Assembly: GCA_964613675.1 (NCBI GenBank)
Contig: CAZTIH010000082.1
Location: 1 to 11,525 of the forward strand
Reading direction: 5' to 3'
Source of the DNA: DAIUCA01 sp964613675
GTDB lineage: Bacteria > Pseudomonadota > Gammaproteobacteria > Competibacterales > Competibacteraceae
DNA: 11,525 nucleotides
The position numbers and the translations under genes are program-made. The notes below the pieces were generated by a model. That model was not told where the DNA came from, did no database searches, and saw nothing but the letters and a program-made list of their open reading frames with translations. Shown piece by piece: positions 6,675 through 11,525 of this stretch; the first letter of the stretch is position 1, and the number at the start of each line of letters is the position of its first letter.

Positions 6675-7600
6675 TAGTCATAGCGGAAACGGGGGTGCAA
6701 ATGACGATGGGTGAACGCGTCGAGTTGCTGAATCTGTTCGTCGTCGAAGTAATCGCGGTACCCCCCGACCTTGGCCCGTCGAACCTTGTAAGAATCGGGA
6801 TTATTGGGATTTTTGGCCACTAAACGGCCACCACTCCACCCAAAAGCGCGTTGTTTTTCTAACTTTTTCAGGTTGTCGAAACGCGCAAACTCTACTGCGT
6901 CGTGAATGGCTTCGGGCGAGACGGGCGTCCCGAAGAAGGTCATCACGCGGGTGAGTTCGTCAACGGGCCGTTGGTGCAAATCCTCGTAGCGCACCACCAA
7001 AAGTTGCTCGGGCGATAAAGTGTCTTGGGCAACGGCCCATTGGTTGAGAAATTCGATGACTTTGGGCAACCCCGAAGTACTCTGCATAAACTCAAATATC
7101 CCTAAGGTAGCGGTGGCTTCCGGATAATCGTTGAGGCGTTTTTTCGTCGCCCGCATTCGGTGTTTCCACTGAAAGAATTGCGACACCGCCGTATCGCGGG
7201 GATCGCGGATCAAGAGCACCACCCGTTTGCCGAGATAATCCCGCTTGTTATCGCGCTGGCCCGTGTAATCGCCTAAATAATTGTCGTGGGTAAACAAGAG
7301 TTTCGGAATCGCGGCATGACGGCGATGCAGATTATCAAACCCCATCATCTGGTAGCCCGTCAGGCCAAACTGGGTTTGGTAGCAACGCGAAATCATGACC
7401 CGTAGCCAAGTGCGTCCACTCTTGCCAAACGACACCACGACGCCCGACGCCTGCTGCAACTTCTGAAACTCTTCTTGACCGCGTAGCCGCCGTTCTAATT
7501 GACGCTTTTGGTCCGCAGACAACCAAAATGCCCCCCGCACGGTCACTTCGCGATGCACCTTTTTCAACGCGATTTGCACCGCGTGAACCCAATCAAGCAT
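6674..7600 (-). CDS. PAPS-dependent sulfotransferase
   Basis: 308 residues, cytoplasmic. It is predicted to transfer sulfate from PAPS to a hydroxyl or amine, probably on a glycan or lipid given its partner gene. Evidence: the 5'-phosphosulfate-binding loop VVVSFGKSGRTWLRVMI (54-70), equivalent to YPKSGTTWL; a histidine at 105 (FTHDNY) in the usual catalytic position; the 3'-phosphate motif VVLLIRDPRDTAVSQFFQW (127-145) with Arg132 and Ser140; VVRYEDLHQRP (202-212); and near the C-terminus RRAKVGGYRDYF (274-285), the counterpart of the RKGxxGDW PAPS clamp. ATG 7600 has a good ribosome site (GAGG, about 6 bases upstream). It is first in a two-gene unit, divergent from the solute-binding protein gene. 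The acceptor is unknown. Confidence 0.88.
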   Translation of the reverse strand: MLDWVHAVQIALKKVHREVTVRGAFWLSADQKRQLERRLRGQEEFQKLQQASGVVVSFGKSGRTWLRVMISRCYQTQFGLTGYQMMGFDNLHRRHAAIPKLLFTHDNYLGDYTGQRDNKRDYLGKRVVLLIRDPRDTAVSQFFQWKHRMRATKKRLNDYPEATATLGIFEFMQSTSGLPKVIEFLNQWAVAQDTLSPEQLLVVRYEDLHQRPVDELTRVMTFFGTPVSPEAIHDAVEFARFDNLKKLEKQRAFGWSGGRLVAKNPNNPDSYKVRRAKVGGYRDYFDDEQIQQLDAFTHRHLHPRFRYD

Positions 7601-7615
7601 AAAAACCTCGTATTA

Positions 7616-7630
7616 ATTGCAACATGCAAT
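7616..7630. promoter_or_regulatory. 15-bp palindrome, possible operator of the sulfotransferase unit
   Basis: ATTGCA-ACA-TGCAAT: perfect 6-bp arms around a 3-bp spacer, 15 bases upstream of the sulfotransferase ATG and adjacent to its ribosome site. The size and symmetry suit a dimeric helix-turn-helix repressor, but no regulator gene is adjacent and no second copy is seen in the window. Confidence 0.4.
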
Positions 7631-7670
7631 CTAAGAAAATGATTATTTGGTTGAATTTCGGTCATGCCGA

Positions 7671-7702
7671 AAAGGGAATTGTAGCGCGACTCCCTTTACA
7701 AT
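7671..7702. promoter_or_regulatory. Interleaved inverted repeats with TACAAT -10-like boxes on both strands
   Basis: AAAGGGA (7671-7677) pairs with TCCCTTT (7691-7697), and ATTGTA (7678-7683) pairs with TACAAT (7697-7702). The two pairs interlock. The TACAAT box reads as a 5/6 match to the sigma-70 -10 on the plus strand (toward the binding-protein gene at 7734) and, as ATTGTA, also on the minus strand (toward the sulfotransferase). Neither has a convincing -35 at 16-18 bp, so promoter function is inferred only from position. Confidence 0.35.
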
Positions 7703-7733
7703 GTGGGGCCTTTTTTCAATTCGGAAACTTTCC

Positions 7734-8912
7734 ATGGTGCGTTTTCTTCCGCTTTTTTTATTGTCATGGCCGTTGTGGGCGGCTGAACCCGTGATTTTAG
7801 GCGACTTAAACAGCTATACCGGTTTTGCCGCCTTTACCGAACCTTACCGAAAGGGGTGGCAGTTGGCCCTAGAACAGATCAATGCAAATGGGGGCGTGTT
7901 AAATCAACCCCTGCAAGTTGTGTCCCGAGATGATGGTGCAAGCCCGGTGGATGCGGTGACGGCGGCCCAAGAACTCATTCATCGAAGCGGTGCAAAAGTG
8001 CTGTTTGGTACATTGTTGTCTCACGTGGGACTAGCCGTTGCGGATGTCGCTCATCGAGAGAAAATCGTGTTTTTAGCAGCGGAACCCCTGTCGGATACGC
8101 TGGTTTGGGAGAAGGGCAACCCCTACACGTTTCGGTTACGACCGGGCACCTATGTTCAAGCGGCGATGTTAGCGGAGGCGGCGGCCCAGCATGGGGCTTC
8201 GCGGTGGGCAACGGTGTCCCCCAACTACGAGTATGGTCAATCGGCGGTCGCGGCGTTTAAGCAATTATTACAGTCCCACCGCCCCGAAGTGACTTTTATC
8301 GCCGAACAGTGGCCCCCATTAAATCGTCTGGAAGCAGGCCCAACGGTACAGGCGCTGTTGAACGTGGATCCGGAAGCGATTTTTAATGTGACCTTTAGCA
8401 ATGACTTGACCCGTTTTGTGCGAGAGGGCGTCGATCAGGGGCTATTTGACGGGCGATTGGTGGTGTCGATGTTGGGCGGTGAACCAGAGTGGATCGACCC
8501 CCTGCGTGACGAGGCCCCCGAAGGATGGTTAGTGACGGGCTACCCGTGGTACGCCATCGAAACCCCCGAACATACGGCGTTCAAAACGGCGTACATGGAA
8601 AAGTTCAATGATTATCCGCGTTTAGGATCGGTTGTTGGTTTCGTAGCCTTGCATTTATTGGCGCAGGCGATTGAGTTAGCGGGTTCGACGGATTCAGGGG
8701 CGGTCGCAACGGCGCTGCGTGGACTGAAATTCGAGACGCCCTTTGGTTCTGCCGAAATGCGGGCGATTGACCAGCAAAGCGATTTAGGGGCTTTTGTGGG
8801 GACTTTGACGGTTCAAGACGGGATGCCGCGCATGGTGGATTGGCGTTATTTACCTGGCGCGGACTATTTACCCCCGGATGAGGTCGTGCGTCAGTTGCGT
8901 CCTGCGCATTGA
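7734..8912 (+). CDS. Exported type I solute-binding protein (branched-chain amino-acid/amide ABC transporter-like)
   Basis: 392 residues from ATG 7734, which has GGAAA 7 bases upstream and opens directly into a signal peptide (MVRFLPLFLLSWPLWA, cleavage near Ala16/Ala17). The mature protein begins EPVILGDLNSYTG and continues PYRKGWQLALEQINANGG (37-54) and LQVVSRDDGASPVDAVTAAQELI (60-82), the hallmark opening of LivJ/LivK-type periplasmic binding proteins. A second lobe has SRWATVSPNYEYGQSAVAAF and VGFVALHLLAQAIE. The ligand cannot be read. No permease or ATPase genes adjoin, so it is an orphan that either serves a transporter encoded elsewhere or a sensor. The frame is open further upstream to TTG 7647, but that would bury the signal peptide. 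It is divergent from the sulfotransferase gene. Confidence 0.88.
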   Translation: MVRFLPLFLLSWPLWAAEPVILGDLNSYTGFAAFTEPYRKGWQLALEQINANGGVLNQPLQVVSRDDGASPVDAVTAAQELIHRSGAKVLFGTLLSHVGLAVADVAHREKIVFLAAEPLSDTLVWEKGNPYTFRLRPGTYVQAAMLAEAAAQHGASRWATVSPNYEYGQSAVAAFKQLLQSHRPEVTFIAEQWPPLNRLEAGPTVQALLNVDPEAIFNVTFSNDLTRFVREGVDQGLFDGRLVVSMLGGEPEWIDPLRDEAPEGWLVTGYPWYAIETPEHTAFKTAYMEKFNDYPRLGSVVGFVALHLLAQAIELAGSTDSGAVATALRGLKFETPFGSAEMRAIDQQSDLGAFVGTLTVQDGMPRMVDWRYLPGADYLPPDEVVRQLRPAH

Positions 8913-8917
8913 GGAGA

Positions 8918-8954
8918 TCCCTAAAACCATAGGGGCGACTCGGCGAGATTTTTT
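8918..8954 (+). terminator. Possible terminator of the binding-protein gene
   Basis: A 5-bp hairpin CCCTA-AAACCA-TAGGG (8919-8934) follows the stop codon, and a run of six T lies at 8949-8954. The T run is 14 bases after the hairpin, separated by a weak CTC-GGC-GAG mini-hairpin, so the fit to an intrinsic terminator is imperfect. The rest of the convergent gap holds only a direct repeat AAGCCCCC (8956-8963, again at 8976-8983). Confidence 0.3.
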
Positions 8955-9005
8955 CAAGCCCCCAGATCGCTGAGTAAGCCCCCCTTCGAGCACGCCGTAG
9001 TTGAG

Positions 9006-9761
9006 TTAAATACGACCGCCCACGCCCACCAATAGGCGATGAACCTTTTCCATGGCCTGATGAAGATTATGTTCGATTTCGGTCATGGTGATTTCTCCCG
9101 CGACCTTTCCTGCGGCCCAGTTGGCGACGACTGCGATCGTGGCGTACGACAGCCCCAATTCACGGGCTAATGCCGCTTCGGGAAGGGCGGTCATTCCCAC
9201 TAAATCGCAGCCGTCCCGTTCCAATTTACGGATTTCCGCCGCCGTTTCGAGACGCGGCCCCTGGGTCACGCCCAACGTTCCAAACGGTACGAGATCCAGT
9301 GACGAATCCTCCCCTACGGCCAACAAATGCTCGCGCAGAGCAGAATCGTAAGGCGCTGTAAAATCAATGTGTTGGACGGGGTAAGTTTCAAAATGTGCGT
9401 CGTAGAAAGAGCTGATTCGTCCACAGGTGTAGTCGATGAGTTGATCGGGAATGGCGACCGTACTCGGGGTCATTTTCGGCGTAATTCCCCCGACCGCTGC
9501 CACCGCCAAAATCTGCTTCACGCCTAGATGATGTAACGCCCAGAGATTGGCGCAGTAGTTCACGCGGTGGGGTGCGATTTTGTGGGGAATGCCGTGGCGG
9601 GCGAGAAAAATCACCGGCCTTCCCTTGAGGGTGCCCCATTTAAGCGGGGCCGAGGGCAGACCATAGGGAGTCTGAAGGAGGGTTTCACGCATCATTTCGA
9701 CGCCCGGGAGTTGATTCAGCCCTGTGCCGCCGATAATGCCCAAAGGCGCTAATTCAGTCAT
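9006..9761 (-). CDS. S-methyl-5'-thioinosine phosphorylase (MTIP, MTAP/PNP family)
   Basis: 251 residues. Cleaves methylthioinosine with phosphate to hypoxanthine and methylthioribose-1-phosphate, recycling the by-product of polyamine and homoserine-lactone synthesis. It follows the characterised P. aeruginosa PA3004 protein closely by eye. Motifs: phosphate loop IIGGTG (9-14); RHG (55-57); PHRVNYCANLWAL (64-76); LIDYT (108-112); TQGPRLET (166-173); and VGMTALPEAALARELGL (188-204). At the base site it has VVANWAAGK (211-219), with Asn214 where adenine-using MTAP enzymes carry an acidic residue; this supports 6-oxopurine specificity. It therefore needs a methylthioadenosine deaminase elsewhere. 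It lies 68 bp downstream of hpt, whose product uses the released hypoxanthine. The ATG at 9761 has only a modest ribosome site (GAGAA). Confidence 0.9.
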   Translation of the reverse strand: MTELAPLGIIGGTGLNQLPGVEMMRETLLQTPYGLPSAPLKWGTLKGRPVIFLARHGIPHKIAPHRVNYCANLWALHHLGVKQILAVAAVGGITPKMTPSTVAIPDQLIDYTCGRISSFYDAHFETYPVQHIDFTAPYDSALREHLLAVGEDSSLDLVPFGTLGVTQGPRLETAAEIRKLERDGCDLVGMTALPEAALARELGLSYATIAVVANWAAGKVAGEITMTEIEHNLHQAMEKVHRLLVGVGGRI

Positions 9762-9829
9762 GGTTTAAGTGTTCTCGAAGTCGCGATAACGCATGGGGAT
9801 TACAAAGAAGAAGAGGGACACGATGGGGC

Positions 9830-10387
9830 TTAACGGTCTTTTGCGGCGTAGATGGCGGGGTACTGTCGGAGATATTCGCCGTAGTCCATCCCAAAGCCGA
9901 AAACATAGCGGTCGGGGAGGGTTAAACCGCAAAAATCGACCTGAAAGTTGGGGGGTTTGCGCGGATGATCTTTGTTTGCCAACACTGCGCTGTACACCGC
10001 TTTTGCCTCGGCGGCCTTCAACGAGTCTACAATGGCCTGTAAAGTCAAGCCCTCGTCGTAAATATCGTCGAGCACGACCACCACCCGATCGGTCACCGAG
10101 AGGCTGGGTTGAGCGATCCAATGGAGTTCGCCGCCTCGGGTAGCCCCTCGATAGCGGGTTGCATGTAAATAACCGATTTCTAAGGGAAAATGGAGTCGAG
10201 GCAAGAGGTGTCCCGCAAAAATGACGGCACCATTCATCACCATCAAAAATAAGGGATCCTGATCGGCAAATGCTTCGGTGAGCTGTCGGGCCAGGTCGTC
10301 GAGGGCGACTTGGATGCGTTCCGGGGCGACAATCAGATCGGCCTGTTGAAAAATTTCACGGCTTTGTTGGGCGTTAATTCGCGGCAT
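9830..10387 (-). CDS. hpt: Hypoxanthine-guanine phosphoribosyltransferase
   Basis: 185 residues, the usual size for bacterial HPRT. Converts hypoxanthine (and probably guanine) plus PRPP to IMP or GMP in the cytoplasm. Visible motifs: FLMVMNGAVIFAGHLLPRL (47-65), the substrate loop with the cis peptide; the PRPP signature RVVVVLDDIYDEGLTL (101-116), whose two acidic residues bind PRPP; Lys139 in VLANKD, the purine-contacting lysine; and DRYVFGFGMDYGEYLR (159-174), the base- and metal-contacting segment. The position directly upstream of the MTIP gene suggests a salvage pair. The ATG at 10387 has no strong ribosome site; a GAG lies 14 bases upstream. It is separated by 142 bp from the DsrE-like gene, enough for its own promoter. 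Confidence 0.93.
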   Translation of the reverse strand: MPRINAQQSREIFQQADLIVAPERIQVALDDLARQLTEAFADQDPLFLMVMNGAVIFAGHLLPRLHFPLEIGYLHATRYRGATRGGELHWIAQPSLSVTDRVVVVLDDIYDEGLTLQAIVDSLKAAEAKAVYSAVLANKDHPRKPPNFQVDFCGLTLPDRYVFGFGMDYGEYLRQYPAIYAAKDR

Positions 10388-10488
10388 AAGCGACCATTTC
10401 TCGGGGTGAAGGAGGGGAGGAGTCGAGCGAAAATTTCATCTCACATAATCGGCATCCCGTCGAAAATCCCACTCAGGGAAATTTCGGC

Positions 10489-10523
10489 ATTTTATTTTAG
10501 GACGCCTACAGTTGTGCGGTTAA
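10489..10523 (-). promoter_or_regulatory. Candidate sigma-70 promoter of hpt
   Basis: On the minus strand TTAACC (10523-10518, 4/6 match to the -35) and TAAAAT (10499-10494, 5/6 match to the -10) are 18 bp apart; a second TAAAAT follows directly at 10494-10489. Transcription would begin roughly 100 bases before hpt. The stretch 10388-10488 holds no gene; its plus strand carries a purine-rich AGGAGGGGAGGAG-like tract with no reading frame behind it. Confidence 0.35.
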
Positions 10524-10529
10524 CCTCGC

Positions 10530-10901
10530 TTAGTAACTCAAAATGCAGGTGTCCGGCGCCATAATTTCACTCACGATATACGCGCTGCCCACCGTTTCCT
10601 TAATTTCGGGGATCATCTGTTTGGACGAGAGCATCAGGTTGAGCGGTAAACACACCTTTAACTTCACGCCCGAATCACAAGCTGTTTGGATGACTTCATA
10701 CAGCGTTTCAGGGCTTTCACCGCAGGGTTGTTGCAGCCCCTCCGACCCAATTCTAATGATGTCCACCAGCGGGCTGCCAAAAATGACCTCAACATCGTAT
10801 TCCATTCGGGCGGCCGCAATGGCTTGGCGCAAGGGAAAAGCGAGCGTCAACGGGCGCTGGGGATCGGCATTGGCAAGAAGCAGGATCAGTCGATGGGCCA
10901 T
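10530..10901 (-). CDS. DsrE/DsrF-like small protein
   Basis: 123 residues from ATG 10901, chosen because GGAG lies 8 bases upstream and the protein then opens with the beta strand HRLILLLANADP typical of DsrE-like folds. The frame extends to 10970, but that would overlap nagZ and lacks family resemblance. Other features: a helix PLRQAIAAARMEYDVEVIF (23-41), and VKLKVCLPLNLML (79-91), with Cys84 in the position of the conserved DsrE-family cysteine. Then MIPEIKETVGSAYIVSEIM (96-114), a stretch I recall from small DsrE-family proteins of sulfur-oxidising gammaproteobacteria. Cys60, Cys75 and Cys119 are also present. A persulfide-carrier role is possible but inferred. It lies 32 bp after nagZ and is probably co-transcribed with it. 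Confidence 0.72.
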   Translation of the reverse strand: MAHRLILLLANADPQRPLTLAFPLRQAIAAARMEYDVEVIFGSPLVDIIRIGSEGLQQPCGESPETLYEVIQTACDSGVKLKVCLPLNLMLSSKQMIPEIKETVGSAYIVSEIMAPDTCILSY

Positions 10902-10933
10902 GCGCGCAGCTCCAAAACAAAAGGGGACAACGA

Positions 10934-11525
10934 TTATAGCGTCTCTAGGGCGATGCGCAGGGCCTGCCAACGGGGATTTTGTTGCAATGCGTCGAGGTTG
11001 AGGGCTTCGGTCGAGGCCGCTAGGGAACGTAATTTTTCACTGGCGACGACTTCGCCCAGAACCGCTGCGATGGTGTCCGCACATTGGGGGTCATTGCAAC
11101 TCAACAACAGTTCGCAACCCGCCGCCAACGCCGCTTTGGCCCGCATCGTCGGATCGCCTGCCGTGTAAGCGCCCTTCATCTCCAAATCGTCGCTCACAAT
11201 CACGCCTTGAAACCCGATCTCCTCGCGCAACACCCGCTGTAACCAATACGCCGAAAAGCCTGCGGGTTGACCGTCAAAGGCGGGGTAACAGACATGGGCA
11301 GGCATGACCGCCGCATATTGTCCCACCAGTTCGCGGTACGGGCGCAAATCCTCTGCTAAATCCGAGGTTTGACGCTCGTCCACAGGTAAATCGTGATGCG
11401 AATCCGCCACTACGTAACCATGTCCTGGAAAATGTTTCGCCACCGCCGCCATGCCCGCTTCCGCCATGCCCTCGATCCAGGCTGCGGCCAAGGTCGTGAC
11501 AATCTGGGGATCCCGATGAAACGCC
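10934..11525 (-). CDS. nagZ: NagZ, beta-N-acetylhexosaminidase (N-terminal part beyond window)
   Basis: GH3 cytoplasmic glucosaminidase that removes GlcNAc from anhydro-muropeptides during cell-wall recycling. About 196 C-terminal residues are present, and the frame runs open through the right edge; the true start is outside. Motifs follow E. coli NagZ closely: AFHRDPQIV, AAAWIEGMAEAGMAAVAKHF, then PGHGYVVADSHHDLP carrying the flexible acid/base loop with the Asp-His dyad; AAVMPAHVCYPAFD; FSAYWLQRVLREEIGFQGVI; and VSDDLEMKGA with the nucleophile Asp. LAAGCELLLSCND follows, as in the family. It ends with TAA at 10936-10934. It is first in a minus-strand series with the DsrE-like gene, hpt and the MTIP gene. 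nagZ next to an MTIP gene is also seen in P. aeruginosa (PA3005/PA3004). Confidence 0.95.
   Translation of the reverse strand, partial: AFHRDPQIVTTLAAAWIEGMAEAGMAAVAKHFPGHGYVVADSHHDLPVDERQTSDLAEDLRPYRELVGQYAAVMPAHVCYPAFDGQPAGFSAYWLQRVLREEIGFQGVIVSDDLEMKGAYTAGDPTMRAKAALAAGCELLLSCNDPQCADTIAAVLGEVVASEKLRSLAASTEALNLDALQQNPRWQALRIALETL

Noticed and set aside
7671..7702. RNA pseudoknot formed by the interlocked repeats
   Set aside because: The crossing loops would be 0 nt long, which cannot span the stems; alternative single hairpins or DNA operators are more reasonable.
7647..7733. TTG start extending the binding protein by 29 residues
   Set aside because: The added residues precede a clear signal peptide and have no ribosome site; ATG 7734 has GGAAA 7 bases upstream.
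9793..10143. 116-codon plus-strand frame and a 118-codon minus-strand frame (9765-10121) over hpt
   Set aside because: Both are out of frame with hpt, rich in Arg/Pro/Gly as expected of shadow frames in this base composition, and lack any family resemblance.
10902..10970. Longer start for the DsrE-like protein
   Set aside because: It would overlap nagZ by 37 bp. The extra 23 residues do not resemble the family, and GGAG supports ATG 10901.
1..11525. CRISPR arrays, tRNA or rRNA genes, intact insertion sequences
   Set aside because: No regularly spaced repeats, cloverleaf-like tRNA sequence or rRNA segments were seen; spacers are all under 200 bp and no transposase reading frame is present.

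Overview
This window looks like chromosomal DNA from a gammaproteobacterium. The evidence is the close match of MreB, MreC, GatC/GatA, NagZ and the methylthioinosine phosphorylase to gammaproteobacterial forms. Two neighbourhoods also recall Pseudomonas: gatC divergent from mreBCD, and nagZ near an MTIP gene. A small DsrE-family protein and a TnpB/IS605-type tail would suit a sulfur-oxidising relative, but the genus cannot be fixed from sequence alone. Coding DNA favours GGG and CCC codons, giving several G runs of 8-9 bases. Genes are packed tightly, with many 1-14 bp overlaps.

Layout. (1) 1-999, minus strand: gatC then gatA (cut by the window edge), two subunits of the tRNA-dependent amidotransferase. 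(2) 1000-1181: divergent intergenic region holding what looks like the 3' end of a TnpB/IS605 element (C-terminal codons, a GC-rich stem-loop and a TCAAC end). (3) 1182-5622, plus strand: mreB, mreC, mreD and mrdA (PBP2), an overlapping cell-elongation operon that lacks mrdB/rodA at its end. (4) 5623-5678: a palindromic spacer between convergent genes. (5) 5679-7600, minus strand: a PAPS-dependent sulfotransferase translationally coupled to a GT8-like glycosyltransferase, probably making a sulfated glycan or glycolipid. (6) 7601-7733: divergent control region with a 15-bp palindrome and two interleaved inverted repeats. (7) 7734-8912, plus strand: an orphan exported type I (Leu/Ile/Val-like) solute-binding protein. 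(8) 9006-11525, minus strand, transcribed from right to left: nagZ (cut by the edge), a DsrE-like gene, hpt and S-methyl-5'-thioinosine phosphorylase.

How they fit together. MreBCD and PBP2 build the side wall, and NagZ trims the muropeptides released when that wall turns over. MTIP releases hypoxanthine from methylthioinosine and Hpt converts it to IMP, so these two adjacent genes form a purine and methylthioadenosine salvage unit. The glycosyltransferase/sulfotransferase pair and the orphan binding protein look like accessory content between two conserved blocks. I did not find a clearly new multi-gene system. The observations most worth a second look are the TnpB/omega-RNA-like remnant upstream of mreB and the coupled GT8-like/sulfotransferase pair.
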